Source: Trichostrongylus colubriformis
Lineage: Eukaryota; Nematoda; Chromadorea; Rhabditida; Trichostrongylidae
Direction of reading: 5' to 3'
NCBI GenBank assembly: GCA_963978905.1
Contig: OZ022260.1
Coordinates: 9,785,725 to 9,849,724 of the forward strand
Length of the DNA stretch: 64,000 nt
Part shown: piece after piece, positions 9,361-20,559 of the stretch
Position numbering within the stretch: position 1 is the first letter of the stretch
How the letters are laid out: the number at the start of each line of letters is the position of its first letter
Program-made: the position numbers and the translations under genes
Notes under the pieces: generated by a model
What the model saw: the letters and a program-made list of their open reading frames with translations, nothing else
The model's database searches: none
Told to the model about the DNA's origin: nothing

Positions 9361-12300
9361 CTGTAACATAAGCTGTTGCATTTCTTTCTCCATAGCGTCC
9401 CGATCAGCTCGAGCTTCCGTCAGATCTCTTCGTAAAATGGCAGCTTCCTAAAGAAGTTTTCATCATAGCTAATTATTTCAATGATGTTTAGTTGTCTTTC
9501 ACTACTTTCAAAACACATAGTTCCTTGATATCTCTTCTTAAATTATGAAAACACACTGAGGGCTGCAAAAATTCGTTCCTTCCAGTGAAGTTTTCCAGTA
9601 GCGGTTTGGTCTCCCAATGAAGCATTGTTCAGAGTTCACTATTCAGGCAATCACGCGATTCGCGCTATTCATGGGTTACGGGCGTACCATTCACCTAATC
9701 AGTAAGGTGTGGCGGTTGATTGGTCGAACTTTCGCGCGGCCGACCGCGGCGAGTTTGGAATTCTGCGTAAGACGCAATGGGCTGGTACCGTGAGGAACCT
9801 TCAAAGATAGGCGAACTCCCGAAGCTTTCGGCTTGCGATCTTTAAAGGTCCTTTACGGTGTCAGTCCATTGCGTCTTGAGCGGAATTCCAAATAACTTGT
9901 ACTGTCGCGCCGCGAAGCGAAAATTCGACCGATCGACCTTCACCCATCAGTAAGTAGCTCATCCTTTCCGTTTAAATCGCGTGAATAGAGCGAGTAGCGC
10001 GAATCGCGAACTCTGAACAAACCTAGGTATTCCATGGAATGAATAGTCATGGTTCTTTTTTTTTCAAACTGGATTTTCCCCCTTTCCTTGGAATTTCCAG
10101 TGCCTGTGATACATTCACTGTAAAGTGAAAAGAACTTGATGGCCTGGCAGCCTTTTTGCGTGCTCGGTACTTGCACCTACAGATCATCCTGAAAGACCAG
10201 AAAAAGGGTGCAGTACAGCTATTCAAACTATGTTACACCGAGAGTATTTCAGCTCTGTAACAACCTCAGTCATCTTTTTTTTCACACACAACGACCGTGA
10301 TTTTCTTGAACAACAGTGCCGGAAGCAGCTTCGATGTTCGTTAACGTCCCTCAAGACTCAATCAAAGCAGTTGGTGGTAGTGACCTTTTCATATCGAGAC
10401 ATGGCATGATGCATCGATTGTGCTTTGTGCATCAGTTGGGCAAAGCTGCCACTCAGAGAAGTCATCTTATGACGGCCTTCGTATGTGATTTCGACCTGAA
10501 ATTCACCACTACTTATTTAGTGAAGAATTCTACTGTACCTTGAAAAGTTGAGTCTCTCAGTATTAATCCAACGATTTTACTTGATGGAATCATCCATGGA
10601 AATATGAGTTTTCTGTAACCCATACATTCATGTTGTGTTTGCCTAATAAGGGCCGCATGCAAAGTTTCACGCGAAAAGTGTGAATCCAGCTAAGATACAG
10701 CACTACAAAGTCTCGGCAGGGTAGACTGTGGGCGGGGCTCCGAGCTAGTGCCCACCCCGTCGTCTGCCGCGGTCGGAGACGCAGTGTAGGAGCATAAAGT
10801 TACCAAACTTTCCCACTCTACGTTCCCAACAGCGGCGGACGACTGGTTGGAGCTTTAACTCGAAGGCCTCGCCCATCCGGTCGAGAATTTCGGGAGCTGT
10901 ATCTCAGTCGACTTCTCCTTTTTCGCGTGAAACTTTGCATGCGGCCCTTTCTAGGCAAATACAACATAAATACAGTAGCGCTCAAAAGTCTTCGGCGAAG
11001 TGGTCTTTCACTTGGGTTCTTCACTTGTAACTTTTTTGCAACTGCACCGATCTAAGAGAAATTTTAGTATGTTGTACTTGGAGACACTATATACTTAATA
11101 TATTGGGTCATTCCATAAGTAATGTCGTTTGTTTTCAAGCACAAATTTTTCCTATGAAATTACAAGTTTTTGCAGCATATCATATATCATTTGAAAGAGA
11201 TTTTCCTGCTCTACAATATGACATGTTCAGTTTCTGAGTTTGTTAGAATGGGGCCGACATTTAGGCTGGCGAAGAGGTAGGTCCAGGAGACAAAAATTGG
11301 CCAAACCGGCAATCAATTAAAACACTATATTTTACTTGAGGAAAACCGACCAATAATGTGTGCCGTACTTGGCCTAGACCTCTTCTACAATTTCCAATAT
11401 TTGGTTGGTTAAGAAGTCGTGTCGTACTTTTTCTAAAATCTTTTTTTATAAAAGCACCCACTCTCATTCAAAATGAAATGTTTTCATTCAAACTCCTAGC
11501 TTAGAGTTGTTTTATGGACTACTTCGAAGAACTCTTTCTGCTCTATCGGAAAGACCTTTCTAGTTTGTTTTGGCTGCAATTCTGATTGAGTTTCAGTACC
11601 ATGTGATTGGGGTCCAGTTGACATTTTTCACAATTTATTTTTGTCATGGGAAAGTTATGGAATCCGGTCAGTGGTATTTCCCTGTTCCTACGCACCACCT
11701 GCTCTTATCATTTCACCACTTTTTCAACTGATTGGTTGGGAGAAATTTCTTGCCCTGGTTCGAAGAAATTGTCTAAAATCATCGAGTTGTGGCGGAAAAA
11801 CTTAATGTGGAAAAAGAACGACACGACTTCTTAATCAACCAAATATTGGAAATTGTAGAAGAGGTCGGGACCAAGTACGGCACACATTATTGGTTGGTTT
11901 TCCTCAAGTGAAATATAGTGTTTTAATTGATTGCCTGTTCGGGCAATTTTTGTCTGTTGGACCTACCTCTTCGCCAGCCTAAATGTCGGCCCCATTCTAA
12001 CATACTTGAAAACTGAATATGTCGTTTTGTAGAGCAGAAAATTTTCTTCCGAATGATATATGACATGATGGAGAAACTTGTAATTTTATGACAAAATTTT
12101 TGCTTGAAAAAAAACGACACTACTTATGGAATGACCCAATACTATTTTGGTGCTCAGCCGTGTAGGTTACGTGGTTATATGAATTTTTTTGTTTTCGGAG
12201 TGCCATCGCTATGCCGTTCCGCCCTGCCGCTGTCATCAAAAGTCGTGGTCTTTCTACGAAATATAAATGTTCTGTGAGGCTTGCTCGTTTTGTTTTTGTA

Positions 12301-13311
12301 AAGAAAGCCGTTTTTCTTGGCCAAGCCTTCTACTTTTTTATCGGTGGTCTTGTAGTAAATTCTTGTAAAAAATCATGAAAAGTGGCAAGCGGCGCTCAAG
12401 TAGAACGAAATGTTGACAATAGGTTCAGGCATCACATATTAAAATTTTGTCAAATTTGGTCAAGTGGAAAAAAAGTTATGACAAAAAAGTTTTGGCCGAA
12501 GACTTTTGAGCGCTACTGTATATATGGGTAACGAAGAAACTCATTTTTCCGTGCATGATCCCTTTCCTAAAAATCACAAAATTGAATATTTCAACAACTT
12601 TACAATTTTTTTTGGAACATTAATCATGGTAGTATCTAACTAACCCTCGTAAAATAAACTTCTCGTGAGAAAGATGAGTAGGAATTAAAAGTTTAAAAGA
12701 GCAATCTGATTATCAGCAAAAATTAATATGGATCTTTAAGAACAGATTTTTGAATGTAGGCAGGAAGTAGGACGATTATCAGGAAGAGCGAATATCTCCG
12801 CTGTAACCAAATCTGCGGAAAAGTTTGCTGACTCTGTTAGGTTATGTTCAGAGTTGGTGATATGAGGAACTCACGCGATTCAGGCGGGAAGAACAAGATT
12901 TTTATCGTTAAGGTGAACAATGTGCCTGAACCGCGTGAGTCGCGCGATTCGCATGATTGCCTAAATCGTGGTTTGCGAGATCGCGGCCCCGCATGCCAAG
13001 TTACGGCTACGCAAGATCTCTACGTCGCAAAATCGCGAAAGTGCGACGCCGTAAAATCGCAGAATTGTGAAGTCTGACGGCGGCCTCATGCTCGATCATG
13101 CACAGGAGCCTTCAGTGAGTTCAACATATGATAAAAATATCATAATTGCAAATATTCAGAAAAATACTTAAAAACCAAAAATTTGTTCTAATTAGCTCAC
13201 CTGATCACTGTCGATTTCCCCAAGCAGCAAATCCAAGGCGACGAACGCTTTGTCGAAATCTTTTTCGAGTGCGTCCGACCATGCCAAGGGGGCCTCCGTC
13301 CCCATTGTCAT
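9361..13311 (-). CDS. GOPC-like (Golgi-associated PDZ and coiled-coil) gene, 5' three exons
   Basis: Exon 1 is 13311-13201 (37 codons, ATG then ...[20 protein letters not shown], donor CAG|GTGAGC). Exon 2 is 10495-10385 (37 codons, after [29 protein letters not shown]..., donor AAG|GTCACT). Exon 3 is 9447-9361 (29 codons, [17 protein letters not shown]... heptad pattern, donor CAG|GTTCGG). All junctions are phase 0 and each exon is colinear with the N terminus and first coiled coil of animal GOPC/PIST/CAL, a peripheral Golgi scaffold that binds golgin-type partners and PDZ ligands to sort membrane proteins. The ATG sits one base after CTATTTCAG, suggesting a spliced-leader acceptor. Coiled-coil 2 and PDZ exons were not found; they may lie beyond the left edge, which would put the TIL gene inside an intron. 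Confidence 0.82.
9624..10020. mobile_element. GC-rich TIR MITE with a nested palindromic element
   Basis: The ends are attgttcagagttca and its inverse gaactctgaacaa, the same family as 1235-1904. A second palindrome sits at 9714-9938. It lies in intron 2 of the GOPC-like gene. Confidence 0.7.
9714..9938. mobile_element. Nested palindromic MITE
   Basis: Imperfect inverted ends GGTTGATTGGTCGAACTTTC / GGTCGATCGGTCGAATTTTC (right end reversed). A near-repeat of ttcacc-atcagtaag flanks both sides, either a long duplication or part of the host element. Confidence 0.6.
10973..12518. mobile_element. Tc1/mariner-type element with TA duplication, itself invaded
   Basis: Inverted ends CAGTAGCGCTCAAAAGTCTT and its counterpart are bordered by TA at 10971-10972 and 12519-12520. 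The two sides rejoin the MITE sequence exactly (aacataaa-TA-tatgggtaac). No transposase frame remains outside the inner insertion, so it is non-autonomous. Confidence 0.8.
11103..12139. mobile_element. Foldback mariner-like element, third level of the nest
   Basis: Ends TTGGGTCATTCCATAAGTAA and inverse, bordered by TA at 11101-11102 and 12140-12141. The two arms of roughly 430 bp are inverted copies of each other around a short centre near 11620; each carries the same decayed segment, readable on one strand as IN(Q)ILEIVEE(V)GTKYGTHYW. It therefore looks like a head-to-head fusion of two element ends rather than a simple deletion derivative. Confidence 0.75.
12845..13080. repeat. Two short dispersed repeats, GC-word type
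   Basis: 12845-12985 is a partial copy of the gttcagagtt/gattcaggcg family. 12985-13080 ends in cgcaaaatcgc-type words shared with the palindromes at 32417-32556 and 38345-38490. Confidence 0.5.
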
Positions 13312-13319
13312 TCTGAAAT

Positions 13320-14555
13320 AGAAATCCAATTACCGTGTGAAAAATTACATAAGAAAAACGAAACGCAAACGACAGCTACGAGCCAAATGCAAACGAAAAA
13401 TGAGCGTCGTATTCACCACTTCGAGAGAAACACGTGGATGAACGCGTGGCAGTGGATCGAGCCAACAATCCTGTTTACAGCTGGTAGAAAACGCGATTTC
13501 GGGAACACCTACTTAGGCTGCTCCCATGGGAGTGCTCGGCCAGCAACGGACACCAATAAATCAGTGGTGATCAGATTATTATTGGATAAACGTGGCGTTT
13601 TTTTTGTTTTGAGGGGGCGGTTGTAATGCAAATTATGCCAGTTAGAGAGACGCGCTACAGTTCCATTACATCAAGTCCCAAAAAGCAAAAAATCGATTTT
13701 GATCACCATATTATCCATTTATTAGGCGTAGAGAAGAACAAAAAATGTCCATAATGCTGAATAGAGAAGCGCTGATAGTCACCAGCCCAATGACAAGGCT
13801 CAGCTGTTGCTGGCGCCCGTTTGCTAGTACGTCTGTGGCTGTTTTTCACGTTTTCGCTTGGATTGTGATTGATACAAGCACAAGAATTCACCACATATAC
13901 AAGCGTTATTCCAGGTATTCAAACCCACCTATTTTAACTAGAAATTCATCAGATTTATGATTTCCACAGGGAAGAGCGATGAGGTAATTGGTTGAAAGGG
14001 AATTATAAAAAATACTTCAGCGTTAGCTCAGTTGGAAACTGAATACATGTGTGCAAGTCCCGCCTGCCTGAGAAGTCCGCCTTTCGGAAGTGACCACTGG
14101 AAAGTCGAACTATTGCTCATTACTCACAAGCCCCACCTACTCAAGAACTCCGCCTTCTCAAAGTGACCATTTTCTATTAGTTATCTAGAGCCGAATTCAT
14201 TACTATCAGCAGATTAAGTGTATCAAACCTCGGTAGAATAATAATAAATAGTGACAGAACTCAAAATATAATGAAAAAGTAGAATCAAAGAGTATTTCGG
14301 AAAGGTATGAAAAATAGCTTCACTCTGAAATCCAGATTAAGCGAGGAAATGCGTCGGCAAATATCTCAGAAGCTCACAAAATTCCAATTTTACAAGATAT
14401 CAAGATTAATCAAAATAATTTCTCGTCGGTTCGATGATAAGTATCATACTTCTGCAAAGTGATGCCCTGCAGAACGGAATTCCGCAATTTTCAGCTTCGT
14501 ATCACAATGTTCCCATACTAATGTGCCTTCAGGAGGCATTTATACTTTGCACCGA
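13320..14555. other. Region upstream of the GOPC-like gene, no confident gene
   Basis: This would hold the promoter of the minus-strand GOPC-like gene. A plus frame at 13387-13626 has some coding-like codon bias but no splice sites or resemblance. At 14021-14060 TTAGCTCAGTTGG matches a tRNA A box, but no B box or closing stem follows at tRNA spacing, so it is at most a tRNA or SINE remnant. Confidence 0.35.
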
Positions 14556-14564
14556 CAGGTCGTG

Positions 14565-14690
14565 GATGCGTTCTTAGGCAGCGTGGCAGAGTGGCGTGCG
14601 GGTGGTGCAACGAGACAGGGCAGGGAAGACGCAGAGACACATAGTGACTCTTTCGAGTATGAACGCGGACCTAGCGGTAAATTGTGAAGT
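14565..14690. repeat. Copy of the 'tatgaacgcggcc' MITE family
   Basis: A degenerate copy, with tgcgttcttaggcagcg at one end and gagtatgaacgcgg at the other and the same GC-rich, gacgcagagaca-containing interior as other copies. Confidence 0.55.
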
Positions 14691-14944
14691 ACTGTGTAGG
14701 GAGATTCAAGTAGACAAGTAAGATCTAATGGCTCAAAAAGAGAAACTGACGTTGGCTCAAAAAAAGAAACTGACGTAAGTCCAGGATAACATGGAACCTT
14801 GCGAAAATCACTGCAAGCCAATCATCCCCAATATCCCACCAAAACTGACTCTTTGAGGCCCTTTCTCTATTGAGTTCCTGAAGAAGGTGCAGTGGTCTCT
14901 ATGAATTTCTAAACAACGGAATGGTTATGGGTTTTGAAAAGCAG

Positions 14945-15506
14945 GGCAAAACTGAAGAGCTCCATGCACGCCCTTAACACCGGGCTTCAAGGTAAGGTTT
15001 TACTCAGCGCACTTTCAGGTGCAGGGCAAATAGCCGCTTCAGTACGCCCCCCTCTCCTGTACGGGGAGCAAATGCGACTCTCCCTTTATTTTGACCTCTA
15101 CAAAACCGATTATTACCGACGGTTTGTGTAGTAATGTGTTTGTTGCTATGTTTCACCCTGAGCAAAAAGATATTTATCTCATATTTCTAGCCTCTTTTCC
15201 GCTTAGTGAATGTTTAGATTTTAGTTCTTATCGCTTACCTCTGCAGATACGACCCCCTCTCGTCTGGTCAAATTCAACTCCCTGTCGAAGATTTCTCTAC
15301 TTCCGGTATACGGCCCTACACCTAATAGGGCTCCCGTCAAAGCCCGCAGCCGCGCTCTTTTCCAAAAAGTAATTGACGGAAAGAGAAAATGTATTAAGCC
15401 ACCAACTCCATTCTCCGTAAGGAAGAAAGTGGTTTTCGAACAGACTTTCGAAAGCCCACAAACAGCTTCGGATAATCGAATAGAGACGCTCGTGAGTTGT
15501 CAATGA
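14945..15506 (+). CDS. Candidate two-exon gene segment, unknown basic protein
   Basis: Exon A (14945-15125) opens after GAAAAGCAG and reads ...AKLKSSMHALNTGLQ...PPLLYGEQMRLSLYFDLYKT.... Exon B (15225-15506) opens after GATTTTAG and reads ...PSRLVKFNSLSKISLLPVYG...PPTPFSVRKKVVFEQTF.... Both are phase 0 with a 99-bp intron, but the donor (TTT|GTGTAG) is weak. Exon B either stops at TGA 15504-15506 or uses the good donor CTC|GTGAGT at 15492. Codon pattern in exon B is strongly coding. The protein is basic and proline/serine-rich and no family is recognised. The first exon and start codon were not found; a possible AATAAA lies near 15761. Confidence 0.5.
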
Positions 15507-15509
15507 ATT

Positions 15510-16060
15510 CCATACAATTAGGGAGAGGCGCCGAGGGAGATGACGAAGACGACGAATAAGAAAGGGCTTGTCGACGACTGCTTTGGAAAAATAAGAAACG
15601 GCTGCAGCTGCTTCTGAGCAGCAAAAAGGGCAACAGTGAAAGCAAAATTAGCAGCCGAAACAGGAACACTTTTTCCTTTCTTCCTTATTCTTAAAATGTC
15701 CTAGAATTGAAGATTCATATTCTATGGAGATCTCCGCACGGGGTTTAATGGCGATTCCGCTAATAAAGAAATATGAATTGCCATTAGAGTATGATACCAG
15801 TAGGCGGGTTTACGGGTTACAGAAGTAGCTTCAACTAAAAGTTCCGATGAAACTACAACTAAGGTGGTACTGTATACAATCAAGGTCACTAGTATAATTT
15901 TGGAATCGAGGTGTGATTACCTCACAAAACTAGCCACGTTGGAATACTGGGTTGCTGTTCCTATTGGCATGACAGTCGCTAAGATAGGACGATAGTCAGA
16001 TCTTCGGATTACCATATTGGTCTCAAAGACGAAGTCTTGGAGGAAAATTTGAAAACGCTG
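15510..16060. other. Intergenic, no gene seen
   Basis: A GGAGAGGCGCC... frame at 15522 could be a following exon but the implied 30-bp intron is too short. The remainder is AT-rich without coding pattern. Confidence 0.35.
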
Positions 16061-16067
16061 ACTATTA

Positions 16068-16744
16068 GGTCTGCGCAGAATAAATGGCCGAAACGTAACT
16101 GGCCATAACTTCGCTCAGACACAAGTTCATTTGTCGAAATAAAAATCATTCGAATCTACAAAATTTCGCCAACGATCTGGTAAAGAAAATATGCCATCAC
16201 GATCAAATTCTGGACTGCGAGAATCACTAAAGTCAAGAACGGCATTTTTACCGTGCATAGTTTTTCTGCCGCAGGTTTGCATCGAGAACCAGGAAAAAGT
16301 GGTAATCCGTCAGGGATAGGTCTGCGGAATAAGCGGGGTGAGGGAGAGGCTCGACCTAACTGCATCAGTTTTTGCCGGGCGCGCAAAACAACGCAAAACC
16401 CCATAGTTCGCAAGTCACCCGGCAGAAACTGATCGAGACTCTCACTCACCCCCCTTATTCCCCAGACCTATCTCTGAAGAATTACCACCTTTTCCTGGTT
16501 CTCGATGCAAACCTGCGTCAGAAAAAATTCGCCGAAACTATGCAGGTTGAAAATGCCATCGTTGACTTTATTAATTTTCGCAATCCAGAATTTTATCATG
16601 ATTGCATATTTTCTTTACCAGATCGTTGGCAAGGTCGTGTAGATTCGAATGGTTTTTATTTCGACAAATAAAGTTGGTCTGTGCGAAGTTATGGCGTCTT
16701 GAAGAAAGTGGTACGTTTTGGCCATTTATTCTGCACGGATCTGA
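16068..16744 (+). mobile_element. Foldback mariner: two inverted transposase C-terminal ends
   Basis: Outer ends GGTCTGCGCAGAATAAATGG and a diverged inverse. The element is an inverted duplication centred near 16405: both arms carry the same mariner C terminus. The right arm is the better preserved, reading THPPYSPDLSLKNYHLF (third catalytic residue lost, D to N) and closing in GRVDSNGFYFDK with a stop at 16669-16671. No N-terminal half exists, so it cannot encode a working transposase. Confidence 0.8.
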
Positions 16745-16829
16745 TAGAATGGCAGTTGAAGGCACCGGGAGGGTTAAAGAAAAAGTGAGAACTGGAAATA
16801 CCTTAAAAGGAGCCTTTCCACTTTAGGAG

Positions 16830-17265
16830 AGGTAATGTGAAGCGAAACTCGCATTGGTTCTTATCACGGTCCCGCAGCATGGCATGTCGTCCTGCAGTTC
16901 ATCAGTCCGGAGAGTTGCCGGCGGAGGCGGGACAACGTTCGCGGCCGTCTGATTTAGCCTCTCGCCCGTCAGTCTATCCCAGACTAGTGACGCAGGGGGG
17001 GGGGCAGAACAAGGGAGAAAAAGGTTTTTGGGGTTTCCATTTCTCGGTTTTTCTCGCCACTTTATTTTGTTCTTTCTTTCCTGTTACACTGCTGAGCACT
17101 CTTACTTTCATACTCCACAATTTGTAATATTACCCCTTTCGGTGTCTTTGAGTGATCTCAAAGATAAAATGGCAGTAGAAAGCATGGTGCAAAAGCCTCA
17201 CGTTTGCACACCATTCTCTTGGAAAATAACTTTTCAAGGATTAACAACTTATCGGTAATTTGCAG
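16830..17265. other. GC-rich stretch with open frames on both strands
   Basis: About 16850-17000 is open on both strands; the minus frame (...GERLNQTAANVVPPPPATL...) has the better codon pattern and a possible CACTAG acceptor near 16988, but no partner exon. A G9-10 run lies at 16997. Left unassigned. Confidence 0.25.
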
Positions 17266-17438
17266 GCTGGCTCGGAGTATGCGTTACCGATAGTGATAGC
17301 GTGATAAGCGTTCGTACACCGTATAGCTCAACTGATGGTCCATGGGCCTGTCTATGTCCGGACTGCGATAACCGCGCGCAAGAATTGGATGACAGGGTTT
17401 ACTGTGGGCATGGAGTGGCAGCGATGTACCGGCTATAG
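17266..17438 (+). CDS. Candidate terminal exon, cysteine-bearing protein
   Basis: After GTAATTTGCAG a frame of 56 codons runs to TAG at 17436-17438. It reads WLGVCVTDSD..., then GPWACLCPDCDNR... and DRVYCGHGVAAMYRL, with cysteines clustered as C-x-C-x2-C and strong coding codon bias. There is no ATG. The splice phase requires one base from a preceding exon, which was not identified. The cysteine cluster may be structural or metal-binding; no family is recognised. Confidence 0.38.
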
Positions 17439-17588
17439 AAACGCTCATCGAAACCAGTCCACCAAAAATCCTTGAAGTTTCATCTCATAAGGAAGTTGAA
17501 ATGAAACAAAATATCGGAAAGGGAGAGACGAGAAGTGATGTAGCTATATTTTTCGTAGAAACATGGCTAGAATAATTGTCACCATATA

Positions 17589-18256
17589 TTGGGTAGTCTA
17601 AAAAGTCTTTTCGTATTTTTAAATACCGCTTTTTCCCTCAGAACTGCTTTCCACAAAATTCCTTCTGTACATATATATATGTAGTACAAGTCCACACGCA
17701 TCTATAGGTATTGTTGTCTTCCATCTCCCAGATAACCCTTTTCGGCAAAATAAACATATCAAAGGTCACCTCATTTTCAATTCCAATTTTTTTTTGAATG
17801 GCGTTAGACAGGGAAAGGAAAAGGTGATAATCCGATGGAGCAAGATCAGGGCTATAATGCAGCAATTTTATCCAAGCTAGAGAATTTTTTGGCGAGGCAA
17901 TTTTTGGCAAGTTCTTCCCACTATTGAAAAAGTGACTCGCCAAAAGAGCTTGGATAAAAATTGCTGCCCCATCCACCTTATAGCCCTGATCTTGCTCCAT
18001 CGGATTATCACCTTTTCCTTTCCCTGGCTAGCCCCATTCAAAGAGACATCTTTTTATGATTTTTGTATTGAAAATGAGGTTGACCTTTGATATGTTTATT
18101 TGCCGAAAAGGGTTATCCGGGAGATGGGAGACAATAATACCTATAAATGCGTGTGGACTTGTACTACATGTGTATGTACAGAATAGATTGCTGGAAAGCA
18201 GTTTGGAGGGAAAAAGCGGTGTTTGAAAATACGAAAAGACTTTTTAGTCTACCCAA
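17589..18256 (-). mobile_element. Foldback mariner element with TA duplication
   Basis: Ends TTGGGTAGTCTAAAAAGTC and inverse bordered by TA (17587-17588, 18257-18258). The two arms are inverted copies of a mariner C-terminal coding segment; the minus reading includes LLHYSPDLAPSDYHLFLSL with the third catalytic aspartate, followed by a decayed tail. The 668-bp length excludes a full transposase. Confidence 0.8.
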
Positions 18257-18259
18257 TAT

Positions 18260-19140
18260 TAAAAATGCGTCAGTGAAATAATCAAATTGAATGCTGCTGC
18301 ATCAACAGATAAACGGCAATTAGAAGTGCCTAGCCATCCTCATGTACAACGTTATTTGAGACATCGAATGCGATAGAAAACGATATGAAAAAGAAATAAC
18401 AGCCCTAATTTTCCCAAAATAGAACGCTGAACCACAAAAGGATGAACGTCGCATTTCAATGTACGAGTACCTTTTTCTCGAAATCGGGAAAAAAGAAATA
18501 AAATGGAATTAGTGATTGTCCGATTACAATTTATCAATCTTCAAAAGTCCGCATCACATATATGTATCTGACAATCAAAAAATGTGGAAGAAATCAGAGT
18601 TGGGGCAATTAAGCGTTCTTGTATATACGGTTTTCTGCTTACACATGTACCGTTATTTGTAACATGGAGCTTGCTGAGGTGTTGTCAAAGACAGCGGGGA
18701 GAGGCAAGGGGAGAGCTCATTTGAAAACACTATTTTCTGTTAACGAACATTTGAGCCCAGAGGACATATTGTGTAGCGAAACTTGAGAGAAAACGCGTTG
18801 AAAAAACCACCTTTGGGGCGCTATTGCGACCCTGGCGCGTCTCACCACGAACTGCACGCTTCAGTGGCCGAGTTTCCTGCTAGTGGCGCAGAGAAGGCGG
18901 AATTAATCTCATTCGTGACGATGTTCAACAAGTGAAACAACAATCAGAAACAAACAAGTGATACCAGTAAAAGGGAGAATAAGCGAAGAAATACGAAAAA
19001 TGCGTTCATGATAGAAAATATCTCATGAATTCACAATCGACAATTTGGCAAGGCTTCATGTGTGCAAGTGCCGAACCAAAAGAGGGTACCTTAAATCGAA
19101 TTGCTCGCTCCCGGTGTCTTCGGAGAAGTATCCTTCACAG
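18260..19140. other. Intergenic, no gene seen
   Basis: The only structure is a GC-rich block at 18790-18920 shared with 8090-8225. No exon signals with coding pattern. Confidence 0.35.
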
Positions 19141-19144
19141 CTAA

Positions 19145-19560
19145 CGATTCAGGGTGTGTGTCATTAGGACAGAAAATTCGCGTGGCCGCGTTCAGCGTGC
19201 GACACGATGGTGCAAGCTAATATTTACGCTGCATTAATTAATTCCTGCAGCGATACTGCCTAGAAAAAGGCATAGAGCACAGTCATCGCTTCAGAACCCA
19301 TCTAATACGGCGCGCATAGCTCGGACCATCGCGTCGTACATCGAACGCCGCAAAGCAAAGTTTTGGTAATAATGACACACGCCCACGATTCAGGCGATTG
19401 GATGACGATGTCCAAAAATGATATATGCATCGATTAAGCGATAGAGCGGATCGAAAAATATACATTCGTTGATTCTGAAAAGTGCTCATTAACGACTCCC
19501 AATCGATACGTATCTTCTTATTTCCGTCTAACCACCTAATCGCCTGTATGGTCAACTCTG
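19145..19560. repeat. Truncated MITE copies
   Basis: 19150-19330 matches the left two thirds of the 29037-29257 element (gtgtgtcattaggacagaaa, then a GC-rich core and catcgcttcagaacccatc) but its right end is lost. 19380-19560 resembles the gattcaggcg family. Confidence 0.55.
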
Positions 19561-19655
19561 AAGACTACCTAACACTTCATACCCATTTTCAAGAGTGACA
19601 ACCTTATATATAGCATGTCGGAATAACTAGCAATCGTGTTTGTTGTGAAGTATTA

Positions 19656-20557
19656 GGTTGTAAGAAAAGTTTTGGCCGGTTTTGCGCGTTCACAAGATCA
19701 ATTCAAATCTGAAAGCGTCAACATGAATTAACTCATACATATACTAGGCTCCTTAGATAGACGAAACTTGCTTTTTCTGCTTATATGCTTTCCTTGTAAT
19801 GCCATAAGGTTTTTGAATTGTCAGGGAAATTCGAAGCAGTGCAAATTGGCACTTTTTGGATGACTTCACATACCGAGTTTTTGCTTAGTCGAGTCCCAGC
19901 GTGAGTAACCACAAATGTGAGTGCTGCCAGGGGAGGGAGTAAAGTATTGGACGGAATTTTCTGTCCGTGGCTTCAGAAGTGCAAAAATGAGAATGGGTCT
20001 CTCGAATTTTCAATTGATCAAATCGCTTTAACTAAAACGGCAGAAAGCAATGAGCGTCTGTATTTACAGGGATATCTGAAAGTGTTGGCCTTCCACACAC
20101 AAATGTCGTTGACTAGCTCAAGTAGCTTCGATTCGAAATAAAACCCACAAAAATGGTGACGCGCGACCCCTCGAAGCAGCCATGCCCAAGCGCATTTTCC
20201 ACAGATCGTCTCCCAGCAACTAGAGCAGTTGCAGGATGACGCCCTTACCCTTACTCGTCCATCATATTCACCATATTCAGCGCTAACTAAGTCCCACTTT
20301 CCCGAACATCTGGATAGCTCCTTGAATAGCAGTCTGCTCAGAAAGAGTGATGATTTGTGGTCAAATTTTTTTATTTCGCGCAATATAAAGCGTCAGCTCT
20401 TCATCAAAATGAGATATTCAATAATGTATAATGTTGTCAAAAGTGTAACGAATCGAATGGTGCCTATTCTGTGAGAAAAGATGCACTCTAGACGGAGTTA
20501 TGGTCTTCTATAATTGAAAAAAAATCTCTAAAATCGACCAAAATTCTCCTTACAACC
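19656..20557. mobile_element. Mariner-type element, non-coding, TA duplication
   Basis: Ends GGTTGTAAGAAAAGTTTTGG and inverse (GGTTGTAAGGAGAATTTTGG) bordered by TA at 19654-19655 and 20558-20559. About 900 bp long. Frames are broken and do not show the catalytic motifs. A dispersed-repeat fragment is present at about 20150-20240. Confidence 0.7.
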
Positions 20558-20559
20558 TA

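Larger units (their letters stand above)
10581..12569. mobile_element. TTAA-type foldback MITE, split by a later insertion
   Basis: The left half (10581-10972) and the short right remnant (12521-12569) belong to the family of 1379-1803. The termini are diverged (TTGATGGAATCATCC on the left). The element is opened at its right arm by the 1.5-kb TA-flanked insertion described next. Confidence 0.7.

Noticed and set aside
14021..14095. tRNA gene starting GCGTTAGCTCAGTTGG
   Set aside because: Only the A box fits; no B box, anticodon arm or closing acceptor stem at tRNA spacing.
14992..15018. 27-bp intron (GTAAGG...TTTCAG) in the 14945 exon
   Set aside because: Too short, and it is a whole number of codons that stays open; treated as coding.
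15492..15521. Intron between the 15225 exon and a frame at 15522
   Set aside because: A 30-bp intron is shorter than nematode introns normally tolerate; the stop at 15504 is simpler.
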